A stretch of DNA of 64,000 nt. Source: Fulvia fulva. Taxonomy: Eukaryota > Ascomycota > Dothideomycetes > Mycosphaerellales > Mycosphaerellaceae. The stretch is taken from NCBI RefSeq assembly GCF_020509005.1, contig NC_063019.1, positions 2,976,001 to 3,040,000 on the forward strand. The letters run 5' to 3'. The translations under genes were made by a program, and so were the position numbers. The first letter of the stretch is position 1, and each line of letters starts with the position of its first letter. Below, in pieces: positions 11,401 through 22,699 of this stretch. Below the pieces are notes generated by a model. It had not been told where the DNA came from and did not search any database. It saw only the letters and a program-made list of their open reading frames with translations.

Positions 11401-11869
11401 AGGAGCCCCACCAGCGGCCAGGACCTTCGGGAGGTATAACTACCTTATCTATAAAGACCTGAAGAGGGCGGAAGCAAGCATAGCTATCCAGATTCGCTCT
11501 GAGCACATTGGGCTAAGAGCATACTTGCACCAAAGAAGAGTCCCAGGATACGATTCCAAACGTTGCCCCTGTGGCTACCTATCCCAAAACCCGGAGCACA
11601 TGGTGCTGAACTGTACTAAGTGGGTAAAAGGGAGAAGCCAGTGGAGGGCGAAGGCAAGAGACAGGCAATACCAGGCCATCATCCAGGACAGACAAGATAT
11701 AAGGAGAGTGACAAGATGGATCCTTAACGAGGACTACCTAGAGCAATTCTCCCTAGCAGTAGAAACGGAAAGGTGGATAGAGAGGAGGGAGAGAGAGAGA
11801 AGAGCCGGGGAAACAGAAGGGAGAAAGGGAATCGAGAGGAGGACATCACCAGGGTTACGGGCAAGGTAG
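8468..11869 (+). CDS. LINE ORF2, endonuclease-reverse transcriptase
   Basis: The 1133-residue polyprotein would nick target DNA and copy LINE RNA in place. The N-terminal apurinic-like endonuclease (about 1-225) shows IQYNVNRSKD, AIQEPW, GDFNLHHPKWG and SSDHYP. Reverse transcriptase (about 455-730) shows RPIALLNTLGKLLEK, LDISGAFDNVSH, GIPQGSTLSP and the catalytic FVDD near residue 687. A C-terminal zinc motif CPCGYLSQNPEHMVLNC lies near 1031-1048. The RNase H domain that Tad1-clade elements usually carry between RT and the zinc motif is not visible (no DGS-type motif). The ATG overlaps the ORF1 stop by one base. Confidence 0.92.
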   Translation: MPHTNRLSIIQYNVNRSKDKVQRSFLQALDPEEHHIIAIQEPWINPHSRIPSTVRDPRYHVVINRTEGVPRTCIYVSKKVLAEDWQAWPRTDRDITTVQLKTTQGQVLIHSVYNPPPESRSSTQLHTLGRLPEAMDQQNHNIVIGDFNLHHPKWGSDFTPAHHFLAGRLIGQMETAQMDLITPKGTETWARNNSSSTLDLCFMSHALTRRVESCTVNDQLESSSDHYPIQTDIQLTVEEEREPERRLCWKQAEWTLVQQRLEGELEQVNIDNIHTTEGIDQAVEQLIEAMQRAAQAHIPEKRWSLYQKPYWTPECTAKVKEARRARRRWEQRRTQANWEAYNNACKAKKAQIRRDKTQEWRSTVGMITEHPEQIWRLAEWARKPDEERNSPPQFPSIQDQDGETQTTPIGKAKAFADHFFGTQVEADLSNIPGTHIPPPREANWQVSAIEIGNIIKKLKGNKAPGPDKIPNCYLKASSSLITPVLAPIFTQCMKQGYCPKAFRQSLTCVLRKPQKEDYTKLKSYRPIALLNTLGKLLEKVVAIRLTGIVEEHNLLPATQMGGRQKRSTLTAVELITEQIRHIWHYGNNKVASLLSLDISGAFDNVSHARLLHILRMKSIPAWIVHFVQSFLKDRTTQILLGSFKAPQTPIANTGIPQGSTLSPILFLLFMADLTPLLETANTSASGFVDDTNILAWSGSTEENCALLEERHRQCEKWAREHGAKFAPDKYQLIHFSKAKTKHNLAAPVKIQGFETHPTRELRVLRIWLDPKLSWGPQVKKAQARADTNRQSIERLTASTWGATFTKAQTMYKAIVKPAMLYGAAIWAAEKHIPKRIEDPLNRAQAACLKRVLGAYKSTPHRTMEMESGTAPIREYLQGMRCQYAEKTSAYPAQGTIQAATQRIRTQWERRRRPNRPHMIPQKEADLKTSQEILAALEQREALREQANTGDKGKKKQSQAERIAGHLWETRWNQKPVRPGAPPAARTFGRYNYLIYKDLKRAEASIAIQIRSEHIGLRAYLHQRRVPGYDSKRCPCGYLSQNPEHMVLNCTKWVKGRSQWRAKARDRQYQAIIQDRQDIRRVTRWILNEDYLEQFSLAVETERWIERRERERRAGETEGRKGIERRTSPGLRAR

Positions 11870-12073
11870 TCATAGGGTAACAACCATGACACTAGCGTAC
11901 CCTGAAGGAAGGAGAACGAAAGGACAAGACAGGAAAGAACGAGGAGGGCAAAGACGAGGAGGTTTTCATCCGTTAATCGGGTTTCCTACCTACACAAATA
12001 GACCTAAATAGCGAGAGACCTGCATAGGCCATAGGGCACTAAAACAGGCGAATGAAAAATCTATCTAGCTATC
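11870..12073 (+). other. LINE 3' UTR and ATCT tail (intact copy)
   Basis: It has the block atgacactagcgtaccc (11886-11902) and the block around cataggcc...agggcacta (about 12023-12042), followed by aaaatctatctagctatc, which runs into the duplicated target tatataaatagcta. Confidence 0.7.
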
Positions 12074-12087
12074 TATATAAATAGCTA

Positions 12088-12657
12088 TATTAGGAATACT
12101 TAGTAAAATACATTAGATATAATAAGCTATCCTATAAAGCTACGAACTAGGTTATCGAGTCCGCCGCCGCCTCCGTAGCCGACTTTTACTATAACTACCT
12201 AAGAGTGACTAAGCCACCTAGTTTTTAACTACCTATAGACTAGATACCGAATAAGAATACTATAGGTATACGTATAGCGCGCTAACTAGCAAAAGTAGCG
12301 ATAACTCTAATGCCGGTAGAACGAGGCCTCTAGGCTTATAAGGAAGAGAGCGATACGTATAGTCTAATAGATAATAAGGTGTTTATAAAGGTAATAGGAG
12401 ATATAATAGATACGAAAGATATAAGAGGGGAGGAGAGTGCTCCGGAGCGTACTCTAAGAGGGGGGGGGGTAGTGTTACCGTACCGGCGTATATTTACTTA
12501 AACCCGCGGGTACGTACCTAGACCTCGCGCCCGCTAACTAATCCGACTAGCGGCTTAACGTCCGTATATAACTCTCGCGCCCTCCGCGCCTCCCTTAGAT
12601 AGAACATCTATTCGACTTATACCTTACCCGACTACGTACTTATACCTACTTATAACA
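12088..12657 (+). mobile_element. Gypsy family 1, 3' fragment with LTR
   Basis: Positions 12088-12460 match the chromodomain and 3' end of the complete family-1 element (31345-31704). A run of ten G (12460-12469) marks the polypurine tract. The LTR follows at 12473-12657 (185 bp), starting tgttaccg and ending tataaca. The rest of this copy is absent: to the left is the intact LINE, and beyond that unrelated sequence. Confidence 0.8.
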
Positions 12658-13909
12658 TTAATATAGTTAAAGATATCTAGGTACGGAGTTTAGGGGGTAT
12701 AGCGTATAGCGATAGAGTCTCTATAACTATCCTTCTAGTCGCGGTAGGACATCTCGCCGCTATTATCGAACACTTTAGGGTAAGGGAATCTCCTATTAGG
12801 TTCGGCGTTAAAGGTCGTACTACTATTAGTACGAGTACTAAGGTAGGACCTAGCTCTTATAGCCCTATTACGGTTACGGCGTTTATTATAGTCTCGATCG
12901 CGATCGCGGTCGCGGTCTCGGTCGTACGTAGCTCCTACTAAGGTATATAATCGGCGGGTACTAGCTACTAGGAAGTTATCTAGGCCTATAGTTATTTACT
13001 ATATTCGTCGTCGTTAATACTCGAGTATATCTAAATAGGAACGAGGACGCTTATATAGAGACTTATCGAGACGAGCTTAGGTTTTAAGCTACTCGATTAC
13101 TATCTTAAGACGGTCTACTTTATCTTCCGCTTTATTTAGACTCGTATTTATCTAAGTAATACGGGCTAATAGCTCTATAGTAATCTTGTCGTAATTATCT
13201 TAATATATATACTTAGGATCGTTTAGAGAGTCCTTAAGCTCTTTAATACGGTACTAAGCTTTTATTAATTCTAATTAAAATAGCTTAGCGTCTACGTCTC
13301 GCTAGTCCCGCTCTTCTACGTACTCGTTACGATCCTACCGAAGTATATTACGGTCTTCTCGGATAGCGTTATAGTCTTTCTATACTTATATTGTCTTGTT
13401 TTAAGCCTAGTTATACTCTTACTATACGAGCTTAGCTTCCTCCTTAGTATCTTCCGCTTCTTCGAGGGCTTAATCCCTCTCTATTCGTACTTTATTACGT
13501 TTATCTCGATAACGTCGGTAGACTAGTTTTAGTTAAGCGTAGTTATTAACTATCGATTTGACCTTAAGATAGATAGCGTTAGGTCGTAGGTTAATAGCGC
13601 GCTAAAAGGCTATCGCGTCTACTATTTAATAGTTATTAGGGTCGTACTCGAAATCGCTAGCGTCGCGGTCAATATCGTCGATTCGAAGAGATTCTACTAG
13701 GTTAATAAACTAGCTAAAGTCGATGCCCTTACTATCGTCTTTATATCTAGATAGGTTAGTATCTTCCTACCGACTCGCCGGCTATTTACCCTATTATATC
13801 AAAGACTCGGGTTTTATAAGAGGGAGAGGGATACGTAGAAGAGACGAAGTAAAGGGTTTCTAGGTATTACTACGTAGAGTCTCTTAAGTCTCTACGGGTT
13901 ATAAAGTCG
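12658..13909 (-). mobile_element. RIP-degraded coiled-coil Gag-like ORF, minus strand
   Basis: On the minus strand one frame, interrupted only by RIP-type stops, runs from about 13790 to 12700. It encodes a heptad-rich, strongly charged segment (many E/R/K/Q, no zinc motif seen), ending near a repetitive cgatcgcggt tract (about 12895-12925). Similar coiled-coil Gag regions occur in the Gypsy at 20244, but I see no close match. This remnant was in place before the flanking Gypsy elements: the second-family Gypsy entered it at 13910-13914. The element type is unresolved. Confidence 0.45.
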
Positions 13910-13914
13910 GTATC

Positions 13915-14434
13915 TATTATAGTCTCCCTATAGAGTGTATAGAAGGTAGGGATAGAAGAGCCTTAGAGTGCTTAGAAGTCGTTAAGAAGTGATAGTCTAG
14001 CTTAGTATATAAGCGCCAAGAATTATATACCCCGTAATATTTACTACGGGACCTAGCTATCCAAATTCACCCCTCTACTAAACCTTAATAGATTTACTTC
14101 GGCTCGTAACTATATAACTTACGGCACTCCCGCGAGCACCCGCGACTACGCTAGACCCTAGAAGAAGCACGTAGAAGACTCGGAACGTAGGGCAGGTTAG
14201 AATAAGGTTTTGAGCAAAGCTACTAAGCGCGGCTTCGTACGGGTTATCCCTATTAATACGGGAATACGTACTCGCGAGGGTCGCGTATAAATATCTGGCC
14301 TTCCCTAGGCCTCTCTTACTTTCTTCGTCTTTCGTTTTGTGTAGTAATCATACTATACCCTTTTGTATCTACACTTTGCACCTATATTCTCGCTTTTACC
14401 CTTATATCTTATAGGCTAGGCTCTCGCCCTAATA
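13915..14434 (+). repeat. Gypsy family 2, 5' LTR
   Basis: 520 bp, nearly identical to 19686-20205. A tataaata box at about 14287-14294 is a likely promoter element. The differences between the LTRs are mainly C/T or G/A transitions. Confidence 0.9.
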
Positions 14435-14449
14435 TAACAAAAGACTAAC

Positions 14450-15690
14450 AAACCGTTAACTACTCGAGTCATCCTTATAGGTGACTACGCTACCGATAGA
14501 GGTGTTAACCTCGACAATTAAGACACTCTATTCCACTTTAGTAAGTAGACTAACATCCCCTTCTCGAACGCCGCTACCTTCGGTGCCTAGGTAAACGCTA
14601 ACCCCGACACCGCCTACGCTCTTATTAACCGTACCGTCTCCTCTTTCCGCGAGACCGCCTAGTAGGTCGAGTAAGCAAACAACTAAGCAATATACCTTTA
14701 AGGTATTATAAACACCTTCTAGAACCTCGCCCCGTACGCCGACGATAACCGCCGCTAGTACTTCTCTAAGAAGATTAACGACCTAGACGAGTTCGACGGT
14801 AATAAGAGCAAGTTTAAGGCATTTAAGACATAGCTCACTATCAAGCTGTTAGCTAATGCCGACCACTTTCCGTAAGAGAAGGACAAAGTTATATACGTCT
14901 TCTCCCTCCTTCGGGAAGACGCCGCGGCTTAGGTATAACACTATATCGACAACGCTACGTAGACTATCGGCTGCCCGGACGTCCTTACCTTAATATAGGA
15001 CCTCCGTACTGCCTTTAGTGATCTAGACCGTAGAGCTACCGCCTAGAACGCTATCTATAACCTCCTCTAGAAGAACAAGAGCTTCGCCGAGTACCTCGCG
15101 GCCTTTAACCGCGACATCGGGTTTACCGGCTATAACGAAGAGACTAAGAAGAGTACTCTCCGCCGTAGCTTATTAGTAGAGCTTCTTCGAGCCCTCGAGG
15201 ATAAGGACGTCGGTACTATAAGCTTCCGTAAGCTCGTCGAGACCTACTAGCGCCTCGACTCTAATATAAAACATACCGCCTCTCTCCTCGCTTCCCGTTC
15301 TTAAGGTCGTTAGCCTCGTAGTCCCGGAAGCTACTTCGCTACTCTACTAGGCGCCGCCGCTCCTACGGCTCTCCCTCCCGTCTCTATAGGTAACGCTATA
15401 GATCTTAGCGCTAGTACCGCCGTCCCTCGAGTCTAGGGCCTCGTTAACGGTAAGCTTACTCCCGAAGAGAAGCTTCGCCGTCGCTAGGCCGGACTCTATA
15501 CCTACTACGGCGGTCTAGGCTATATCGTAGTTAACTATCCGTAGCTCGCTACCCGTAACGCCCGTAACCCGGTTTACGGCGCTATCGGCGCTATCGAGCC
15601 TACTCCTACTACTCCCGCTAAGTAGGAAAAAGCCTAGGTCTTCCTTATCGACGCGATAAAGACTAAGAATAACGTTTACCGAAAGTGAAG
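14450..15690 (+). pseudogene. Gypsy family 2 gag (RIPed)
   Basis: The conceptual frame shows a capsid region (about 14810-15290, with FAEYLAAFN and a following helical segment) and one zinc knuckle near 15495-15540 whose cysteines now read as tyrosine (Y-T-Y-Y-G-G-L-G-Y), the expected result of TG-to-TA change in TGC/TGT codons. It ends near a TGA around 15688 before pol. Confidence 0.75.
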
Positions 15691-18600
15691 AGAGGAAAGA
15701 AGTTGAGGATCAATATAATATAGCTAGACCTATATAACGAGACGGGTAAGGACTACGCTTATAAACCGTTCGTTACGAATATAAATATCGGCTTAAAGAA
15801 ACTCTCTTCTTCTAATCTTACTCTTATAGACACTAGCGTACTAGGCGAGTCTTTAATAGACTATAAACTCGCGACCTCTCTTAACCTCAAACCCTAGGAA
15901 CTAAAGTACCTTCGTACCCTTGAACTCTTTAACGGTACGGAGACTACTACTAGTAAGATTACTTATGTTATATACACGTCAATTACCCTCGGAGGCAAGC
16001 ATATATCGATCACTAGCTTCCTTACGTCCCTACCGTATTAGAAGTTTATCCTCGGCCTCCCCTAGTTTAGACGATACTAACCTATTATCGACTGGACTTC
16101 CCTTACTATTAGCTTCCCTCTAGAAGTTCCTCCGGCACCTCCGCCTTCTCCGCCGCCTTAGCGCGGTCCTAAGTATACTAAGATCTTCTAGGTAAACGCC
16201 GCTACCTTTACTACTACTACTGAGTAGCCTAAAGCTTAAGTCTTCGCCGCCTCTCTCCGCGATATCGACATCGCCCTCGAGAAGCTCGATAAGAAGCGTA
16301 CACCTACCGACCCTACTACGAAGGTCCCTCCTTAGGCATACTACATCCTCTACGTATTCGATACTAAAGCCGTAGACGAGCTACCTCCTTATCGCCCTTA
16401 CGACTATAAGATTAAGCTAGAAGAAGGTATAGAGATACCGTTCGGACCGCTATATTCTATGTCCCGAGAAGAGCTTATCGTCCTTAAGAGATACCTCGAA
16501 GAGAACCTAAAGAAGGGGTTTATTCGAGCGAGCCGTTCTAGCGCTAGTAGTCCCGTTATATTCGTTAAGAAGCCCGGCGGTAGTCTACGCTTCTACGTAG
16601 ACTACCGAGGCTTAAACGCTATTATAAAGAAGAACCGCTACCTAATACCGTTAATTTAGGAGACGCTCGAGCGCCTCTCTAAGGCTAAGTACTTTACTAA
16701 GCTCGATATTATCGCTACGTTTAATAAGTTACGAATAGTAGAAGGATACGAGTATCTTATAGCCTTCCGTACTCGCTACGGGCTATTCGAGTCGCTCGTT
16801 ATACCCTTCGGCGTTTATAACGGGCCTAGTACCTTCTAGAACTTTATTAACGACATCCTTTAGGAGTTCCTCGATCAGTTCTATACTACCTACATCGACG
16901 ACATCCTAGTCTATAGCGAGACTAAGGAGGAGCACCGCGAGCACGTCTATAAGGTCCTTTAGAAGCTCGTAGACGCCGGCTTATAGCTCGATATCGACAA
17001 GTACGAGTTTAAGAAGACCGAAGTCAAGTTCCTTAGTTTGATCATTACCGTAGACGGCATTAAGATAGACTAAGAGAAGATCGACACTATCGTCGAATAG
17101 GATGCTCCTACGAACGTTAAAGAGGTCTAGGGTTTCCTAGGCTTTACTAACTTCTACCGCCGCTTTATCTACGCATTTTCGGGCGTAGTACGCCCTTTAA
17201 CGAAGCTTACGCGTAAGGGTAAGAAGTTCGCCTAGACCGACGAATGCTAGGAGGCTTTTGACTTGCTTAAAGCGAAGTTTGTTAAGAACCCGCTTCTATA
17301 GCACTTCGATTTCGAACTAGAGACCCGTATAGAGACCGACGTATCCGACGGCGTAGTAGGCGGTGTCCTACTATAACGCCGCTCGCCTAAATCCCCCTAG
17401 TTACCTATCGCCTTCCTCTCTAAGAAGATGACCGCTACGGAGTATAACTACGAGATCTACGACAAGGAGCTTCTCGCTATCGTTAAAGCTTTCGAAGAGT
17501 AGCGCCCCGAGCTCGAAGGCTCTACTATACCCGTCTAAGTAAGCTCCGACTATAAGAACCTCGTCTACTTTATAAAGAGTAAGCTGCTTAATCGTCGCTA
17601 GGCCCGCTAGAGCGAGTTCCTCTCCCGGTTCAACTTTATAATCTCGTATACGCCCGGTAAGGCCAACTCGATAGCCGACGCCCTTACCCGCCGCCCTAGT
17701 AACTCTCTAGTTGATCGAAGAGGGGGCCGGCAAATCGTAGAGCAACAAGTCATTAAAGAGTACAACCTCTCTTCCGAGCTTCGAGAGTACCTATCGAACG
17801 GCTAGCCTACGCTCGCCGCTTCCTTTACTACTCTCGTACTCGCTCCTACCTACCTTAACGAGAGTGACAATGAATCCGAGCCTAAAGAATACGCCTCGGA
17901 CGCTAAGGACTTAAACGACGATAAAGAGGGCTTAGTAACGACCGACGGCTTATCCGAATTAGACTTTAAGGGGTTTGATAATAAGGAGCAGCCCGAAGGC
18001 ATTATAGCACGAGTACGAATAGCGTACGATGCCAATATAGACGCCTAAGAGTTAGTTTAGGCCCTTGAATCTAGCGCGAGGACATTCCCGGGCTTCTCGC
18101 TATCCGAGTACGAGCTCTAGGAAGGTATCGTCTACTTCCGTAAGAAGCTTTACGTACTATAGCCCGAAGGCTCTAATATCCGAGCTAAGATTCTTTAAAT
18201 CATCCACGACTCCGCCTCTAGGGGTCACCTAGGCGTAGCTAAGACCTATAAGCTCCTCGCTAGGTATTACTAGTAGCCGTATTCCTAGAAGGACGTCCGC
18301 CGCTACGTACTAAACTACGCTACTTACCGAAGAGCTAAAGCTAACCGCTACCGTCCCTACGGTCTCTTATACCCTCTCCCGGCTCCTAATCGTCCGTAGA
18401 AGCACATCACTATAGACTTTATTACCGATCTTCCTTACGGTAAGACCTTTAGCGGCGTAAAAGTAAAGGCCCTTCTAGTAATCGTAGACCGTTACTCTAA
18501 GGACCGGTATATAATCCCGTACTAGAGCATAACCGTAAAGGAGACTACTCGCTTATTCTACGAATTCGTCTAGCGCTTTCAAGGCCTCCCGGATAGTATT

Positions 18601-19685
18601 ACCTCTAATAGAGGCACCTAGTTCATCTCGTACTTCTAGAAGCGTCTATATACTATCCTAGGCATTAAGTATAACCTCTCGACTAGTTTTTAGCTACAGA
18701 CCGACGGCTAGACCGAAATTACGAACGCTATCCTCGAGTAGGTCCTTCGTTACTTCGTCGACTACTACTAGAAGGATTGGCCTTAGTATATCCCTACGGT
18801 AGAGTTCGCTACTCGTAACTAGGACTCGGAGACTACTAGCTACTCTCCCTTCTATACTACGAGAGGTTACTACTATCGTATAGGTATAGAACTAGAAGAA
18901 CCTCTCCCGCCTACCGAAGACGTAAACGAGTAAGTAGTAGATGAGTTTGCTACTATACTCTTATAGATCTATAAAGAAGTTCACGACGAGATAGTATATA
19001 TATAAGCAATCTACGAGGATCAAGCTAATCGTCGTCGCTAGCTAGCTCCCGACTACTAAGTAGGCGATATAGTCTACCTTAACTCTAAGAACATTAAGAC
19101 GGACCGCCCCTCTAAGAAGCTGAACTAGAAGAACCTAGGTCCTTTTAAGATTACCGAGCGTATTAGTTTACACGCCTACCGTCTAGCTCTTCCTACGAAT
19201 ATAAAGATCTACGACGTCTTCTATCCCGTACGCCTTCGGCCGTCGGCTAAGGACCTATTCCCGAACTAAAACTAAGACATACTAGGTCCTCCCGATGAAG
19301 TAGAAGTCGACGAGCCTATTAACCTACCTTCTGACGACTATGCCGTCCGTAAGATCCGGGGAATCCGCGTAGAGCCTAATAACGTTAAAGGACTACCGCC
19401 GATTAAGTATAAAGTCGAATAGCAAGGTTACCCTAAGTAGGATACCTTATAGAAACCTATCTAACATATCATCTTCAATCGTTAAGCAATCGAAGAATAC
19501 TACGCCCGCGTAGACGGCCTAGAAGTTAATATCGGTAGGCTCTTCGAATCTAAGCTCTTCGACGGGGCTTACTAATAGTATATCGACTATAACATTAGGC
19601 CTAGGCCTAGTACTAAAGCTGAACATCCTCGATATATAGAACTACTACGGCTTTGTAGGAATTCAGCTTTGTTTAGGGGGGCTAC
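15690..19685 (+). pseudogene. Gypsy family 2 pol (RIPed)
   Basis: The order is protease (about 15700-16100), RT (about 16440-17020, with the catalytic tetrad Y-I-D-D at 16891-16902 still intact), RNase H (about 17300-17700), integrase with its zinc-binding and core parts (about 18150-18900), and a chromodomain (about 19340-19500). Many in-frame TAG/TAA codons make it non-functional. A G-rich tract just before 19686 is the polypurine primer. Confidence 0.85.
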
Positions 19686-20205
19686 TATTATAGTCTCTCT
19701 ATAGAGTGTATAGAAGGTAGGGACAGAAGAGCCTTAGAGTACTTAGAAGTCGTTAAGAAGTAACAGTCTAGCTTAGTGTATAAGCGCTAAGAATTATATA
19801 CCCCGTAATATTTACTACGGGACCTAGCCCTCTAAATTCACCCCTCTACTAAACCTTAATAGATTCACTTCGGCTCGTAACTATATGACTTACGGTACTC
19901 CCGCGAGTACCCGCGACTACGCTAGACCCTAGAAGAAGCACGTAGAAGACTCGGAACGTAGGGCAGGTTAGAATAAGGTTTTAAGCAAAGCTACTAAGCG
20001 CGGCTTCGTACGGGTTATCCCTATTAATGCGGGGACACGTACTCGCGAGGGTCGCGTATAAATATCTGGCCTTCCCTAGGCCTCTCTTACTTTCTTCGTC
20101 TTTCGTTTTGTATAGTAATCATACTATACCCTTTTGTATCTATACTTCGTACCTATATTCTCGCTTTTACCCTTATATCTTATAGGCTAGGCTCTCGCCC
20201 TAATA
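19686..20205 (+). repeat. Gypsy family 2, 3' LTR
   Basis: 520 bp, the partner of 13915-14434. It is followed by the target duplication gtatc and 28 bp of older sequence before the next Gypsy. Confidence 0.9.
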
Positions 20206-20243
20206 GTATCTAGGAAGCGTAATCCGGATATATACTCGGTATA

Positions 20244-20428
20244 TATCACCGTACCGGCGTATATTTACTTAAACCCGCGGGTACGTACCTAGACCTCGCG
20301 CCCGCTAACTAATCTGACTAGCGGCTTAGCGCCCGTATATAACTCTTACGCCCTCCACGCCTCCCTTAGATAGAACATCTATTCGACTTGTACCTTACCC
20401 GACTACGTACTTATACCTACTTATAACA
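20244..20428 (+). repeat. Gypsy family 1, 5' LTR
   Basis: 185 bp. It begins tatcaccgtacc (tgttaccgtacc in the other copies) and ends ttataaca. Confidence 0.88.
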
Positions 20429-20639
20429 CTTCGAATAGATCGTTACTAACGTATAGAGAGACACAAGAAGCTATATTCGGGAGATTATAGAGAAACCGCG
20501 ATAGTATACGAGGAAGTACTAAGATTAGGTATCGTACTCGCTAAGTCGTACCTTAAAGTAGATTATAGCTAATATAGTAATAATAGCGAGACAGACCGGT
20601 ACCGGCGTACTAGGCGTAAGTATAGAGAATACTAATAGA

Positions 20640-22600
20640 CGCGTTTATCGCGCGTCCCTTAATAGATTATCCTTCTTTACCCTACTATCCGATCTACCCG
20701 ATAACAACAGCGCGAACCCGGCGATATAGACTTAAGGACGTAAAGAGGATATCGTAAATAGGCTCCTCGACGAGAATAACTAGTACTATAAGTAGTATAA
20801 GAAGGTGTTCGACTAACTTAAGGCGATTAAGGAAGAGGAGGTCGAGATAGAGCTAAACTTAGCTAACCTATATAGGGCGGAGTTTATCGAGGATAAGATA
20901 GAAGATAAGGGTACTAAGGTACCGAGGAAGAGGAGGGTTACTATCGACAACTTCTAGGAAGCCTTCGACTCGTTAAACGGGTTAAATATAGACAAGTTTA
21001 AGAAGACGGTCAATAATCATCCCTAGTAGATCTATAAGATCCTCTATAATATCGAGTCCGATTACCGACGTACGTATAAACTTAATACTACGCTCGATAT
21101 AGCTAACCGTATTAACCTCCGTAAGGCGTAAGATACTAAGGACTAAATAGACCGACTCGAGGATATAATCGATACGGTATAGGCGACTAGATAGTCCCTA
21201 GAAGAGGAGGTTACGCGACTAAAGGAGGAGCTCGCTAAGCGTAATAATACTATTATTATCGACCTAGACGAGCTTACGAGGGCTAAAGATATAAAGAAGG
21301 TATATCGTACGTAGTATAAAGTAGCGGAGAGTAAGCTAGTAGAGACCGAGACTAAGCTCGTAGTAGCCGAGAAGCGTATTACTAGGCTTAAGAAGTAAAA
21401 GATAGACCGTAGCCGGTCTAAGGAAAAGTAAGACCTACTACCTTAGCGAACCGAGTCTAAAGAGTCACTAGAGCGTCGACAAAATAGAGGCAAACCTAAT
21501 AAGAAGAAGTCGGACCCGGATTTATCGGACTTATTAGACGACGAGGACGACGGTAATAAGGGCCGTAAGAATAGTCGTAAGGGTAGGAAGAATCGCCCGA
21601 GTACCGACTTAGATAGTAACCCTATCTCCGTATATACGACTTACGACGCCGACATAACTACTAGTATCAAGTCCTCTAACGAGCTAAAGGCCCCTACTAA
21701 GTTCGACCTAAAGAGCGACGACATTAAGTTCTAAGAGTAGTAGCGTACTACCGAAGCTAAGCTCTAAGCCTCGAAGTACCGTACTATAAAGGACTCCCTT
21801 TAGAACGTCTAGAGCTAGTTAAAGAACGGTATATAGACCTATATCGACTTAAAGATCCCTAGTCTTACTAAGTCTACGGAAGGTACGACTACTTAGTACG
21901 CTTCTATAGATAAGATAATAGAAGATCTAGCCCGGCGCTACGGTACCTATAATGCCTATACTAATACTATAACTAAGCTTAATAGTCTATAGTAGGGTGA
22001 CAAGGAGAAGTTTAGTAACTTCTACCTATCCTTCCGTAAGAACGCCGATATCGTTAACCTTAATAACGGCGTAAAGGAAAAGAAACTCGAGAAGGACTTC
22101 CTACTCCGTAAGTTGAACTCGCGCTACGATAACCGTATTATAAACAAGGACATAGTCAACATGACCCTTAAGTAAGTCGTGTCTACGCTATATAACTACG
22201 AGGATAAGTTTAAGGCGTTCGACCTTAAGTACGGTAAGACCGGTAATAGTAATAAGACCTATAGTAATAAGAAGACTACTAAGGGTAACGACGATAAGAA
22301 GGATACGGCTTCGAGTAGTAGCGGTAACAACACTAACCCGAACGCGAAGACTAAGTAGGCTAATCGACCTTAGGCATTTTAGTATATCTAACCTTTAGAT
22401 ACTACTCGCGCCTAGGAATATATTAATTAGAATCGGTGCTTAAAATACAAATAAGAAGGTTACCGCCGTGTCGATACCGATTAGTACTCCCTTCGAGATA
22501 TCGCCCGCCGCCTATTTACGCTAGGCTATAACCTAAGTAAAAACCGCCGTAACGGTAGTAATAGTAGTAACGCTAATAATACCGGCGGCGCGGGAAACGC
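20640..22600 (+). pseudogene. Gypsy family 1 gag (RIPed)
   Basis: The conceptual frame gives a charged coiled-coil segment (about 21180-21430) and a capsid-like region near 21720-22200, then a poly-Asn/Gly/Thr tract and a decayed zinc-knuckle region near 22430-22500. RIP stops are frequent. Confidence 0.6.
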
Positions 22601-22699
22601 CTAGTCTACTCCGTAAGCGTAATACGTAGTAGACCGTACGAGTTAGAGTTACGAGAAAACGAGAAAAAGTATAAATATAAACATAAACGTCCTAAGAGA

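Larger units (their letters stand above)
7114..12073 (+). mobile_element. Intact un-RIPed Tad1-like LINE
   Basis: This near full-length non-LTR retrotransposon has a short 5' leader, two intact ORFs, a 3' UTR and an ATCT-type tail. The 14-bp target duplication tatataaatagcta lies at 7100-7113 and 12074-12087. It keeps normal CA/TG content inside heavily RIPed surroundings and has no premature stops, so it appears recent and potentially able to move. The right flank is the chromodomain region of Gypsy family 1. The left flank is not recognisably the same Gypsy, so the locus may also have recombined. Confidence 0.85.
13915..20205 (+). mobile_element. Complete RIP-degraded Gypsy, family 2
   Basis: Two 520-bp LTRs (13915-14434 and 19686-20205) flank a gag-pol interior in the plus direction. 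The 5-bp target duplication gtatc lies at 13910-13914 and 20206-20210. Both LTRs start tattatag and end ccctaata, i.e. TG...CA ends after RIP. The interior has Gag, protease, RT, RNase H, integrase and chromodomain in Gypsy/chromovirus order but is full of TAG/TAA codons. 15301-15420, for example, contains no CA or TG. Confidence 0.92.
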
